DNA of 64,000 nucleotides from Trichobilharzia szidati. Lineage: Eukaryota; Platyhelminthes; Trematoda; Strigeidida; Schistosomatidae. Under the pieces are notes generated by a model, which made no database searches, was not told the origin of the DNA, and saw only the letters and a list, made by a program, of their open reading frames with translations. The stretch spans positions 29,820,423 to 29,884,422 of the forward strand of contig OX235271.1 in NCBI GenBank assembly GCA_944472155.2, given 5' to 3'. A program made the position numbers and the translations under genes. Below are positions 19,910 through 31,814 of the stretch, piece by piece. Position 1 is the stretch's first letter, and every line of letters starts with the position of its first letter.

Positions 19910-21129
19910 TCTTGAAGTTGGTATACAAATAAAATATGTTCATTTACTGAACTTTCAATGGATGTGAAATGTCTTGAATATTTTTTTTGTTCTGACTTGA
20001 TTATCCTTTTAAATTTTAGCTGAAATCTACTCAGTCACGTCGACGATATTACGTCACTCAGTTTTGCTTATTTAATATTTAATTTAGTTTTTCCCTGAAT
20101 AATATTTTTTGTATTACGTAATATAGGATCTCTGGATGTTTTCCACACAATTACTACTTTCAAGACGCATATTGAATGGGCAGATATGTTTTGTAACCAT
20201 TTATAAATAGAGCCATATATATATATCTATACATATATAAATTAATCTTAATAAACAATTATTTTTTGACTGGAATGAGATAATAATTTCTGAAAAATCT
20301 GACTTCGATATTTTCCAGGTGTACATTGATATATATATATATATACATAAATATATATATCTTCATATTCAGAAACTATCTGTGCAAACGTGTTATGGTA
20401 CAGGCATGTATATGTTGTGCGCATTTGCGTGAATGTGTACTGATCTAAGCGTCAACGGATTACTTATCAGTATTATTAGTATTATTATTATCATCCCGGT
20501 TTCATTGTTTGCCTGCTGCCACGCATCTTTGTTCGATCAGACAACCAACCAGACAATCAGGCTGTCAGCTAACCAGCCAGCTAGTCAGCCAGTCAGCCAT
20601 CTTATCTTTCTTGATATTAAAACAAAAAAGAGAATTTTTTTAGGAAAAAAATAATAAAATAAATAATGGATATTCATAAAAATATAAAGATATATATATG
20701 TTTATATCGATCCTTCTAATGACCTTTAATAAACACTCATTGAATACTGTTATCCAAGGTATTATGCATTATACAGATATATATATATATATTATTCGGT
20801 ACCCGGAAATAAATATCGCTTTAATAAACAAAATAGGTTTGGAGGCAAATGAAGTTTTAAAAAGTTTAACTGAATCTTGTGCAGTTGGCATACATAACTA
20901 ATAAAAAGACAACGTGAATCTTGTCAAGTGAAGTAAGCGAAGTGAATTAGTTTTTTCCAGGTGATATGGCAACAGGTATACAGGAACTGCTACTACATCA
21001 TTGGATGAAGGTGCAGTTTCAGTTTAACAACGAAATCTCTTGTTAGGTGTACAGCTTAGCAATAGATTAACGCTTCCGCGAGTCCACTGAAAAGTGTAAT
21101 CAGCAAACCCTTGTTCCATTGTAGATTCA
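19756..21129. other. Microsatellite-rich AT stretch
   Basis: (TA)n arrays occur near 19877-19904, 20214-20240, 20330-20345 and 20778-20793. A CAGC/CAGT-type tetranucleotide patch lies at about 20539-20603. Open frames here are products of simple sequence, and no gene was recognised. Confidence 0.55.
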
Positions 21130-22080
21130 TAGATGATACGTTTTTTTATCTTTCATAAGGAAAAAATCGATACCGAGGTTCTTGTCGAAATGTTCATTGT
21201 GGCCCAACCCAAAATGAGTTCACATATGAGTAGGAGAAAGACAATACCTTATCATTTCTTGATATCCTGTCAACGAGAAGATAAGATGGCAGTATTAACT
21301 GGGGCATTTTCCAAAAGAATTCATGGGTTGGTCAGTACACCTATTTCAGGTCGTTTGTTCCTCTTGCACACAAACGAAATCTCATCATTATCCTGATGTT
21401 TCATGTGTGAAAAAAATCTGTTACTCTTGACAATGAAATAAGGAAAAATAGAAAACCGATTATAACAGTACGGATATTCAGGAAAATATTTTAAAGTCCC
21501 TATGATGAGGATAGATGAAGAGAAATGCCTACAAACTGTGCAGAAGAAACATACATATAAATACATATGACTTTACCGTTCAAAGGAGACGCACCTACTG
21601 AATTGCTGGCATCGATACTCCGAGATATAATAGTTGGAATATTCTTTAGAGCAACATTATGTTTAAAGTACACCACTCGTTGTGTAATTCCAACGGAAGT
21701 GAATGACAAACTAACGAGTATGGCCACCTGAATGTCCATTTATAAATTTAACTGTTCTTGTGGAGGCAGTTATATAAGTAGGAAGGCTGAAAAAGCCCAC
21801 CGTTGGCTTCTTTAGCGATTTCCAATGCGTTCAGGTAAAGCAGTCATTAAGTCAATCAAGAGTTCCATACTGGCACACCTTGTGGGAACGGATCATGAGA
21901 TTTATAAAAGTGCCGCCTTTACAATTCTAAACAAGGTGCCGTTTCAATTCCCTAAGTTTGTGTGCCTTCGATTATGAAGCGTAGCTGAGGCAGTTGTCAC
22001 AATCATTTTTCAAACCAATCTCTATGTTCCTCCCATGGCCTTCACCCCCAACCTAGAATAGTTGTCTCTCCCAGTGACAC
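21130..22080 (+). mobile_element. Penelope-like element fragment, degenerate
   Basis: In pieces, the plus strand reads LPFKGDAPTELLASILRDII, ATLCLKYTTRCVIPTEVNDK L, then the GIY-YIG core IYKFNCSCGGSYISR (YIG changed to YIS), SGKAVIK..SSILAHLVGTDHE, FPKFVCLRL and SVAEAVVTI. This is the C-terminal order of a PLE protein. Stops and shifts break it. The region at 21130-21400 may be more of the same element, but that is uncertain. The pyrimidine-rich stretch after 22080 fits the 3' non-coding part. Confidence 0.75.
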
Positions 22081-22439
22081 CGGATAACTGTTAATATTAT
22101 TTTATTTGTACTGCTGATTGCATTATCAATATCATCCTGTAATACAGGTGCATATTTTAATCTTAGTTTCGAAATTGATCATTATTGTTATTCTACTCAT
22201 ATTCTCCTTGATCCTGTTTGATTCTATTGATCCACATTATTTCAAATATCTAGGACTAATATTTTATTGTGTAATTGTAACGTCTAATGAGAATTTACAG
22301 AAGAAACATCTCATAATACTCAGGGAATTGTAGGTGAACACGAAATAATTTATTTATATCTGTTGGAGGTAATTTTTAGTGGGCACTGACTGAGAGTTTA
22401 AACTAGAAAGAAAAGTAAAGGTTTGATGACAGTGTCTTT

Positions 22440-22640
22440 CGTATCCTAACTTAGTTATAAGATTCATTTTAGTTGATGGTGGTTAGCACACTGGGATGTA
22501 AGGTGTGCGTTTCGTCTTAGTCTAGACTCGTCAGATTGATACATCTGCCCTCCAGTTAGCAACGGGTACTTCACTGAAACTTTAACCCATTACTCATCGT
22601 TTCAAAAGCCAAAACATTATCCAATAGGCCACAGAGCCGC
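22440..22640 (-). repeat. Divergent hammerhead-bearing SINE-like element
   Basis: On the minus strand, a weak tRNA-like head (box A-like TGGCCTATTGGATAATG near 22620) precedes a hammerhead core at 22528-22534. Unlike HH-SINE, the sequence around the core is unrelated to GTACTGATGAAGAGTCCC, so this is a separate subfamily or a different element. Confidence 0.5.
22484..22534 (-). ncRNA. Hammerhead ribozyme motif with extended stem III
   Basis: The minus strand reads CTGACGA (22534-22528), helix II GTCT-AGACTA-AGAC (22527-22514) and then GAAA (22513-22510), so every invariant core position is present with no insertion. Stem III is GCACAC/GTGTGC (22508-22503 with 22491-22486) closing an 11-base loop, followed by TAA, which could supply the U-H cleavage site. 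One base (C at 22509) is left bulged, and stem I pairing is weak. Cleavage activity is inference. Confidence 0.55.
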
Positions 22641-22659
22641 GAAACCCAGCTCATGTGCA

Positions 22660-23870
22660 ACGTGATTATTATTATTCCCTTGGTTTCCGAGTGCGACATA
22701 GGGCTGCAACAGCACATCTCTACTTTGTCTTGTTTTCTGCAGTCCTTTTCACCTGGTTCCACGATAGCCCATAAGCTCCATTCTCCTCCTCATACGATTT
22801 TATCCATGACACCTTTGGATCAACGCTCAACTCGAAGTTTCCCGTTCGGGTTCCACTTGAGCTATGGTCTGATGTGCGATGTCACTCGATGGTCACTTCA
22901 GCGCCTGTTCGACTTATCTCTATTTTCTTCTTCATATCTGTTGGGCAATAGGTTCATGGTTGGTTTGTCCCCAGAAGCTTTTGTTGCTAATTTTTACCGG
23001 ATGGCCATCTGATCTTCAGTATGAGGCCAGCGACGGTAGTTGTTGATAAAATTCTGAAACCCTTTTAAAATGATTTTCGTAACACGCAAGTTTCTGTGCA
23101 ATGTAGAATAACTGACTGGCTTAACATTATTGTTGAAAATCCAAATTTCGTTCTTTATGAAGACTGAAGTAGATTTCCGAATTAATTTCATAGTGATGAA
23201 GGTCTGCTTTGAGTTTCCGATTCCGGTTTTGACATCCCCATCCATGCTATCGCCTGTATTTGAAATGGTGCTGCCTAGATAAGTTAAGGAAGCGACCTAC
23301 TTCAAATTTCTCTGGTTGTTAGTGACTTGTGCGTGTTTTTGTTAGGTAAGTATCTTGATCCCCTCTGCATTCTATGTGTCCACTTGAAGTCCTGTCTTCT
23401 CTGCCTGCCTCTTCTGACAACCTTTTGGTTTTCACCTTCAGATCTTTGAATTTGTGTGACTTTAGACACAGATCTTCTGTGAAGTCCAGATCTTCCAGAG
23501 TCTTCTTATCGGCATAGCGTATTCATGTCTTCTCGTTCCCCACATACGGTGTGCCACACGATTCAGTCCACCACAATTAGAAATATCATCCGTGGTAGTA
23601 AGCAGCTTCGTCTAACTCCCGTCTTCACTTCAAAAACCCAGCTGAACTCACTGCTATGAAACACTTGACTTATATCATCATCATATAGCCGTTGAATGAG
23701 GACGGTACAGATTGAGGGGACCCCATAGTAGTGAAATAGTTTCCAAATAACTTCGCGACCAGAGCTGTCAAAGAACTTTTCAGAGTCGACGAAGATGAGG
23801 TAGGGGTTTGGTTGTCTTTTATGTTCTTTTGCACATTGTGATGAGACGTGATTAACTTCATGTTAACTAT
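22660..23870 (-). mobile_element. RTE-type retrotransposon, RT to 3' end, degenerate
   Basis: Minus-strand RT segments are read in order: YLIFVDSEKFFDSSGREVIW KLFHYYGVPS near 23800-23700, then an RQGC-like decayed motif (DEAAYYHG) near 23600, then DLDFTEDLCLKSHKFKDL near 23480. Later come the LRW and RKW segments and the GTTCCACT..AATAATAAT 3' end at 22665-22700. The catalytic FADD site is changed to FTED. It is about 1.2 kb long and 5' truncated. Confidence 0.85.
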
Positions 23871-24433
23871 AAGTCAACGTCAAAGCATCTGCATTAGGAG
23901 CATACATATTTACACAGGCTGAGCATTTCGATTCAATATCTTTAAAGCTTAAAATGTGCATACTTAAAAACAAACATATTTCACTACAACATTACAAAGT
24001 CAACAACTTATGACTAAAAGAATCACTAACCAGTATTTATTTGTACTGGCACATTAAAACTCAGTACAGGTAAATCAAATCCCCATTTTGTGTGAATTAA
24101 TTTGCAACCTGCCCAGTAAGCATTACTGTTTGTTGTGAGTGACATCCAACTATTCATATAAATCAATTAGTCAATAGTATATAGTACCATATATCCATCC
24201 TTTTATTCTTGATTACTATTTATTGTATCAAGCAGACCAACTCATATTATGATCTGAAAAATTTCGGTTTCAGCGGGTGCACTGCTGATAGCTTCGGCTG
24301 CAAACGGCCAAGATGGCTGTGTGGTGTTAGTATCACTTCACTGAACACTATGGGTTGATGTGGATGGCATACAACTAACTACTCACCTCAATCATTCAAC
24401 AGTACATGACTTCAACCAAGTTACCTAATAGTT
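23871..24433. other. Unannotated non-coding stretch
   Basis: No recognised gene or repeat. A CTGATAGC..TTCG..GCTGCAAACG patch near 24284 only weakly resembles a hammerhead. Confidence 0.45.
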
Positions 24434-25790
24434 TTGAAACATAGGATGAAGCTAATTCGCATGAAGCATATTAAGGTGAAAACACCATTTGAAGAATGTC
24501 TATTCTATGCGAGAAACAAACGAAAGGTTGGTAGATTGACTTACTTGAAATCAATATATCTAAAAGACTTAAGGAAACTTTATATACAAAATTGTAGGCA
24601 AGACAAAGGCACCAGTGGACACAAGCTTATAGTAAAACGAATTGTAAACTTTTTCAAAACCAATAGTAAGAAGTCAATAGTTTCATTTTTTTAAAGATTT
24701 GACTGTAGAAGAAGCGCTAAATTTATTTGTCAATCAGCCAACCAACTAACCTAATCACTATCTCAGATCTTCACAATTCGAACAAGTGAAAATTGACAAG
24801 AAAACAAACTGTTCATACTATGAAAAAACAACTAAAGCCAGTGAGTGATAAACTGTAAAAGCATGTCAGTAAATCTTCTTTTTTTCAAAGTAATCCTTCT
24901 GAATTATTCACAAATATGACGAAGATAACAGCCTACCTGGACTAGAAAAAGAAATTTTTTAAAAATTCTATGCTAAGCGCGGACAGAAAGTGGATGAGTC
25001 GATTGCTGCACTTAAATCTAGACCTATTGTGAATGAAGACTTATGAAAAAATGTTTAAGAGTAGTGGGGCTGTTGACCATAACATAAATAAGGAAGAATT
25101 TCAGGCATCTAGACTTTTACCATATGTTGAAGGGGCATCTGAAATCCTACGTAAAGCGGGAATTAAGATGGTATTTAAACCTACAAACTCACTCAGGGAC
25201 AAGTTCCGTAGGTTAGGTGACCGTATTGATCCAATTTGACAAAATAATGTAATCTACAAAATACCTTGCGATAATTGTGAGGTCAACTAACTATATCAGA
25301 ACTGTAGATCTGGGGTAGTTAGACTATTGGAACATAAAGATTTAGTTAAGTGTAGAATGACTGACCCCATGAAAATAAGCAGTTCAGAAAAAAGTCAGAG
25401 ACTGATGCATGCAACTCATAGTCATACAATACTGTAACAAAGGTATGATTCTAAAAAATAATACAGCTGGTTGGAGGAGGAAATGACAACTGAATCTTTG
25501 TTCATCGAATCTACATCTAATAAGTGGAATAGGAATGATGTATCAACAATACCAGAGGTATGAAGAATGTTATCACTAATAAAAAGATAAGAAATAATGG
25601 AATTAAATACGCGAAGTTTGAAAGTTACGTAGCTACTTGATGTGGTTAAGAGTAACAGACTGTCATCGAAAGATAATCAGTAAGTAACACTATCACTGTG
25701 TGATTTTATCAATTAAATTTACTCTGTGATGGAATTATATTCCACCAGAATACCAAAGTTCTATTTCTGTATCTATCTAATTACTTGTTT
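24434..25790 (+). mobile_element. PLE copy with probable RT deletion
   Basis: Two parts of a PLE appear to be joined. The second (25033-25560) is clear: RLLPYVEGASEILRKAGIKM VFKPTNSLRDK, a stop, NNVIYKIPCDNCEVN, and later TESLFIESTSN and IPEV. It closely follows the protein at 36676-37314. The first part (24434-24990) is lysine-rich with PLE-like N-terminal character (RQDKGTSGHKLIVKRIVNFF, TVEEALNLFVNQP), which I assign only by context. The RT catalytic region between them is absent. A decayed tail follows to about 25790. Confidence 0.65.
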
Positions 25791-26340
25791 TGCTTATTCA
25801 GTGTTACTGGAGAAATGAAGTGGAAAATAAAATAATTCCGATTAATTTCGACTACCTATTAATAAGTAATACCCTATTGACTGAAGTAGCTTCGAATATG
25901 GCAATTCAGAATGGTTGTTTCTCCATTTCTTTATTGTATTCACATGTATACTCTCATGTTTTAATTACCACATATCTGTTGTGGCAGAGAAGGAACTCGA
26001 GCAAGAAGAAGTGTACTGCTACCAGTGACTTGAGTTTTCTTCTCACAAAATCAATATCAACTAAGATACATTTTAACAAAAGTAGAATTTAGTCGTCGAA
26101 GAATGACCATCAAGTTTCTGTTAAAAATTCATGATGTCGGAGGTTTCCAGTTTAAAATAATTGCAGTAGGTGAGTTGGATTTTGTCTTAACACTAAAACG
26201 TTTTTATACATATTCATCATTTATTTGGTGATGGACAGTGATAACTGATAAAATGGTGTTCATACAGAGTGTATTCCATGTACTCTTAAGTGATATTTCA
26301 TGGGCAGTTACGAAAGCAAACCATTACAGACCAACGATTG
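25791..26340. other. Unannotated stretch
   Basis: A 100-codon open frame at 25790-26092 (plus) has no recognisable domain and starts at a non-ATG codon. I treat it as chance. Confidence 0.4.
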
Positions 26341-26344
26341 AAAA

Positions 26345-26880
26345 TTGATTTGATTTTCATTAGTAACTGACTACTGGATGGTGTAGTTCAGAATTCTCTC
26401 GAGAAGTCATGACCGGTATGGTCTGCAAAGTACTCATCTGTGCGTCGGTGGCACAGCAGTCAGGACTCTCTCCGAACATGCACATGATCCGGGGTTCGAC
26501 CGCCTGCCGACGCACACCTGATATCTATAGTCGGCCTGCAAAATTTGGGCTACCGATATCACATGCTGAAAATTCCATACCTATACCAAAAAATACGGTG
26601 TGGAATCAAGCTATCATAAAAAATAAAATAAAATAAAACAATATTGGTTGGTTGTGACTATATATATGTAGCGAACTGGCAGAAGTCAAAACTCATCGGC
26701 AAGCTCTCAAAATTTATCTCAGTTTCTGGATGGTAAAAAGGAGTCATGAAAGTTATAGGGTTCGATTTCCAGTGGGATGATCTGTGCTCAGCGGTGAAAC
26801 AAAGTTGGAACAGTTATCCAGCGCTGCGTCATTTCCAATGGTTCTCTAACGGATATCAGTTCACGGTCTTACTTGAAAAA
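26345..26880 (+). repeat. Old HH-SINE split by a G-SINE head
   Basis: The leader piece GAGAAGTCATGACC..GGT near 26400 resumes at 26672 with GCGAACTGGCAGAAGTC. A decayed head (GGGTTCGATTTCC), hammerhead remnant (GGTGAAACAAAGTTGG) and tail (CATTTCCAATGGTTCTCTAA) follow. Between them is G-SINE material with TGCGTCGGTGGCACAGCAGT and GGGGTTCGAC (26436-26520), followed by about 120 bases I cannot place. Confidence 0.55.
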
Positions 26881-27299
26881 ATCAGGTAGAAAGTGAAGGT
26901 AATATTGTCGGATAATTCCTCATTCCTGTCAGGAAATATTAATCAGTGACAGTGCAGGTCAGTCACTGGAATATATGAATACCAACAGGGAGGAAACTAA
27001 ACTTATTTTTAAACAGAAGTTCACGTAATATGTGAATGAATGTAACTGATCTAATCTTATGAATTTTTCACATCACACAGAAGTCATGCATTCAACTTCA
27101 TATGTCTAGATATACTCTAGTATGAAAACGTAGTAAGCTTACCTCTTTCAAAATAAACAGAGGAAGATATGGCCTGGATATTCACCTATGCTAATCTTAG
27201 CCTTTTTAACTGCACCTTGAGGATAGTGATTTATCTTAAAAATGTAAGACAGTTGAATAATGTTAGCAGAAATATCTTTTTTTGCCTATTGGAGCAACC

Positions 27300-27525
27300 T
27301 ATATAACCACTGGGTGTTTTAGTGGTTCATTAGCAAGATGCTAGCTGATCGAACATGTGGTCTGGGTCCAATGACCGGTTGACGCTCTCCAATACCTCAC
27401 CTAGTTTTCTAGGAGGGAGATTATGCTTGAGGCTAACAAGTCCACTGGGCAAAAACAATACCACCGCTACTAAAACTTAAAAACTTGGAGCTTGATTCCC
27501 CATGTTCCACTCAGAATGTAAAGAA
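27300..27525 (+). repeat. Old, divergent G-SINE copy
   Basis: A decayed head (GGTGTTTTAGTGGTTCATTA, CATGTGGTCTGGGTCCAATG) is followed by a G-SINE tail (GGGAGATTATGCTTGAGGCT, CTACTAAAACTT, CTTGATTCCCCATGTTCCAC). No intact box B. Confidence 0.5.
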
Positions 27526-27889
27526 TGAAGAAAATATTCAGCCTTGTAAACTTCTACAAAAGTATTGTAGACATGAAAAGGAATGTTATCAAGTACAGAC
27601 ATTTCTTGAAACAGTGGAGGAGATTTTTAGAGCAGGTTTACATTGTTCGTATGGTTTTATTTAATGAAGTGGGGGATTAGTTTGAGAAGATTTTATTGTC
27701 TTACTTTGAGCGAAACCTTCAGTGCTACACATCTAAAATGTCGCCTAGGAGGATAAAGAAAGCTTGTCGATTAAACTTAACAGTACTAGAAACGAACTGC
27801 CTTTTGACTGGGTTTATTTGTTATCATACAGTAGTGAGTTATAACCATACAGTTTCTGATAATTATTCGTGTTTATCAGTCGTCTAGTG

Positions 27890-28350
27890 TTGATTTGCAG
27901 AGAATTGATTGGTCACAGATTTGATTATGAGTTGACGCCAACTAGAGAATCATTGGAAAACGTGGGATTACTGAAGAGCCGTAAAGTTAAGCAGCCAAAT
28001 CCCTGTAGATCAACATTTCATAGTAAATCTGTGTACAGCAAGTTACCTGTAGTTCTGGTGAGAAATTGTAACCAGTGGGTTCCATCAAGTCATGTAATAG
28101 AACAGTTACTCGAATATGACCGGCTGTTGGTCTATATGTACCGTTAACTGGGAGAAGTTCGAATTCATAAACCACTGGACTGCAAGCCAGTAGCTTAACG
28201 GTCTATGATCTTGCCTTATGACCAGAAGGTCCTGGGTTCGATCCCTAGTGGATGAGTATTGCTGAGGAGTTTCAAATCAACATGAGACCGATGCCCAATA
28301 CTCTCAGAGTTTCCAATGATTCTCTGACTTATTTCAACTTATGGTCAAAG
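27890..28350 (+). repeat. HH-SINE, old full-length copy
   Basis: A reversed tail piece (27895-27990) is followed by the leader, the tRNA-like head (AGTAGCTTAACGGTCTATGA; GGGTTCGATCCCTAG near 28234), a decayed hammerhead (TTGCTGAGGAGTTTCAAA..GAGACCGAT) and tail (TTTCCAATGATTCTCTGAC). The GAAAC element of the hammerhead is lost, so self-cleavage is not expected. Confidence 0.65.
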
Positions 28351-28639
28351 CTGTTAGCAGTCACCGCTCCAGAAATCTAGTTCACTAAACTTTATTCTTA
28401 TACAGATTAGTTGTAAATTGTGTTAAAATTAACTTTTTCACAATCTCGAAATCAAAATGGATCAGACCAAGTGTTTAATGAATGCTCCTGAGAAATCTAG
28501 GATGCATCTAAGAGTAGGTTTAACGATCTCTATGATTTATTGCGTATATTGCGATTGCTGAATTTTCCCCAAAGCTTATCACTTTTCTAGAGTCAATCAT
28601 TCTACACTAATCTAAACCGCTATGTTCCGATAACATGAC

Positions 28640-28780
28640 TTTAGTTGACATCACAGTGATTGCGATTTATTGTGTAGATTAAATTATTGTAATAAATTGG
28701 GTCTGTAGGGTCCCTTAGCTCACACAGTTCGTCCCTGAGTGAGTTTGCTGGTTAGTAACTTTAGAAAAGAGATTCAAAGT
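28640..28780 (-). mobile_element. PLE scrap
   Basis: Minus strand: KPANSLRDELCELRDPTDP-like residues, equal to KPTNSLRDKLCRLKDPLDP of the PLE at 36676-37314, followed by a decayed CNDC region. It is about 100 bases of recognisable match. Confidence 0.55.
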
Positions 28781-29464
28781 TGTGTGACAACTTTGACATG
28801 AGTTTGGGAAATAAATTATGCTTGAAACTTTATCAATAAATGGTACTGTATTATGCTATGCGTTTTTATCAGTGACAAAAATCATTCTCTGATGCAGTTC
28901 TAATTTGTTACAGAGACTGAATTCTGCGTCTATAGATTTGACGATCATCAGTTATTTATTAAAAATAGATGGTTAAGAAGCGATAGACAAATAATCCAAA
29001 TAACCACTGTCTCCAGCATTCTAAGGTTGATAGGGTAGCTGGTGACAGTTAAGACTAATTCAGTTAAACTTAAACGACGAATAGTGGAATCAGTATTTCT
29101 ATTACACACATACCAACAGTTTGTAGTGAACCTCATATATAACCGTGAAGTTGAATGGCGTGAATATATATGAGAAAAAGAAAATAAGAGGATTACTTTT
29201 ATTCATGAAGAAACCTAATCTTTTTACTCATAAGTACAACTGATCTAAAATCCTGAGATTTTTTATTATTTAGTAAGGAAAGGGGAAAATCACATGAATT
29301 ACTTGGTTAGAAAATCCTGATTAAATGGCGTTTGATTAATGTGGTTTATCGTCAAGGGCCCAGTTGCCTTACGCTATTTACATCTAACTCAGTTCAACGA
29401 TTTTGCGATCCTCAGCATAACGAAACCTTGAAATCTAAACTATAGAAAATTAATCTGATGCTCG
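28781..29464. other. Unannotated non-coding stretch
   Basis: No gene and no recognised repeat. Confidence 0.45.
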
Positions 29465-29825
29465 CTAGTGACTTGCTACAGGATGAAGTTTCCTGGAGTT
29501 CTAGTGAGAAGTCGTGACCATTGAGGTCCAATCAGATGTCACGTGTGTGGATGGATGTCCCACCAACGACAATGGTTGGGGTGGCGCTAAATCACGAATT
29601 GGTAGAAGTTAGAATTCATGAACTGGCCATTGAATCGGGTCCCAGTGGCTGAATGGTATACGAGCTTGCCTTGTAACCGGAAGGTCCTGGGTTCGAATCC
29701 CAGTGGGTGCGTACTGCCGATGATTCCCGAACTAGGATGAAACAGAAGCTGTCCAGTACTCGCTGGCTTTCAATGGTTCTCTAACTGATATCAGTTCATG
29801 ATCAACTCGTAAAAACATAACAAAC
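29465..29825 (+). mobile_element. HH-SINE copy
   Basis: The leader (CTGGAGTTCTAGTGAGAAGT) is followed by GGGTCCCAGTGGCTGAATGG at 29638, box B TGGGTTCGAATCCCA near 29688, a hammerhead variant CTGCCGATGATTCCC..GGATGAAACAG and tail TTTCAATGGTTCTCTAACTG. The hammerhead has CCGATGA in place of CTGATGA and a 2-base insertion before CTGTCC, as in the copy at 63376. Confidence 0.75.
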
Positions 29826-30590
29826 CCTTACAAACCAAACTATAGAAAATATATATTCCCGGTTATTAGAATATACAGGTATTCCAGCATAAATCTTAAT
29901 TCGCGTTCAACAGGTATCTTTGACTGTCACAATGCTCAACTCTCTCATGCCACACAAATAGTTTTTATTGAGATTCAACTTTTCAATGGTAAATCCTACC
30001 AGATAACTATTGCATTTCGGAATCTGAAACTAGACAGAGTACCTGAATGCTCGTCAATAATAGTGGATAAAGTTCTAAGCGCGCGCACAACTGTCTCCTT
30101 CCCACGTGACAGTCAAGTATTTTAAGCAATTCCATTTAATTGAATCTTCAAGTGTATGTCTCATCCCTTCCTGCCTTCTTTTCTAGGTTCATTTATTCAT
30201 TCATTCATTATAAAACACCTGGTTAACTGACCTGAATTGCTGACAGGGATTTTTTCTTGAATTTTACTCTGAGTATTACCTCCATGACTGTTGATAGTGA
30301 ATGTCTAGTTAAGACGGTGGTTACCTTTCATTCTGTAGCGCTGATTTGTAAATTAAATTAGATACTTTATACTTTATTCTTTATGTCTAGTGAAAAAAGC
30401 CATCGCTGTTCACTAAAATGTCTACAAAATATAAAAGTATGTATGTTCTTTCAATTCAGTTACGTATTTACCTTGTTCTAATGGTGTATACCTATGATGT
30501 TTTTTTCTTCAAAAGATGAAAACTTTAAATAAGACAAATGGTCTTGCTTCATTCTTTTGCGTTTCGAGCGGAACACAGGGATTCAAGCTG
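29826..30590. other. Unannotated non-coding stretch
   Basis: AT-rich, with no gene or recognised repeat. A short TTCATTCATTCATT patch is near 30190. Confidence 0.45.
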
Positions 30591-30599
30591 TTGGAGTTT

Positions 30600-30885
30600 C
30601 AATTTTGACCACTGGTTGATATCTAATCGGGAACCACTGGAAACCAACAGAGAGTAATGGACAGCTGTTTTGTCCTACCTAGGGACTTATCGGCGGCATG
30701 CATAGCCAGGGTTCAGAACCAGGACCTTGCAATTACGAGGCAAGCTAGTAGACCATTTAGCCACTGGGATCCGACTCAATGCCAAGCGTATGAATTTCAA
30801 GTTCTACCAATTAGTGATTTTCACCAGCGTTGGCTTCTCTTTCGTGTGGTTGGATTGCAAGCCTACCATCCAATTGCAACTACCA
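30600..30885 (-). repeat. HH-SINE, reversed, divergent
   Basis: Tail (GGGAACCACTGGAAACCAAC), hammerhead half (ATGGACAGCTGTTTTGTCC) and tRNA-like head (CAGGACCTTGCAATTACGAG, TTTAGCCACTGGGATCC) occur in reversed order. Box B is mutated. Confidence 0.65.
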
Positions 30886-31369
30886 GTTACTAGGCAAATG
30901 AAGATTGAGGAGTCCATCGATCTGAAATCTTTCCTGGACTACTTAGGTGGTTGGCGAACATTCTACCAATCAACCACTCGGTGGAACTGTAATCATGTGC
31001 ACACGTCTATAATGGTGAACATTGTAATGATGAAACTTCTGATCTTAACTTAGACTATTATTGATACACACCTATTTCATCTGGTCTACTGTTGAAACCA
31101 AAGATGCTTCGAACAGAATTTCTGATTCATTTTAATCAATAACAAAAGATTTTCTTTTTCTATACAACTAAATAGGTGCACTCTATGAAGTGCCGTTCAA
31201 ATTGAGTACTTATCCTTATCAGCTATTTTTTTGATCTACAGAATACTAACAAGGTCAACCTATGTCAATGATTTATGTAATACATAAATTACAAACTCTT
31301 TGGATTTATTCATTTGACCCACACTGTCAGTGTCTTCATGAGAGACAGTCATACTATTTATGGAGATTT

Positions 31370-31550
31370 CCAGCAGCATGATTTCCTTGTAACTGTAAGG
31401 CATAGAGTTCGTTACCTGATAGCATGATGGGTGGGTACTGCTGAGAAGTCTCAAACTAGGAAGAAACGGTTACGCAGTACCCTGTGGTTTTCACTGATTG
31501 TCCAACACACACATATGAGTTCATGATCTACCTTGAAATCAGTCACATAC
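31370..31550 (+). repeat. HH-SINE 3' part, divergent
   Basis: GGTGGGTACTGCTGAGAAGT, CAAACTAGGAAGAAACGG and GGTTTTCACTGATTGTCC follow the HH-SINE hammerhead and tail order. The tRNA-like head is decayed. Confidence 0.6.
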
Positions 31551-31814
31551 CTACAAACCAACAATGTGGCGTTAAATTATCTTTTGACCATTCAGGGGAA
31601 TTAATTTTCGAGATTCTCCTTTCAGTGGTTCATTGGTTGATTAAGTTTCAAGAAAAATCCACAAAATTAATATAATCCACTATAAACACGAAATATTACT
31701 TTTTCTCATGACTAATGCAGCTTTGAAAAACATATCAAAAACGACGTGTCGTATTATGTATCCAGTTCTAGTCGATTCCTAGTTTGTTTGACACATTCAA
31801 TTAGTTATTTAAAA

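Noticed and set aside
20433..20654. A frame with a hydrophobic stretch resembling a signal peptide
   Set aside because: The hydrophobic part is an ATT/ATC microsatellite and the rest a CAGC-type repeat; the start codon is not ATG.
24275..24320. A hammerhead-like CTGATAGC..TTCG..GCTGCAAACG patch
   Set aside because: The core lacks the required GA before helix II and GAAA is replaced by CAAA.
25790..26092. A 100-codon frame as a host exon
   Set aside because: No in-frame ATG at its start, no recognisable motif and AT-rich codon use; nothing supports coding.
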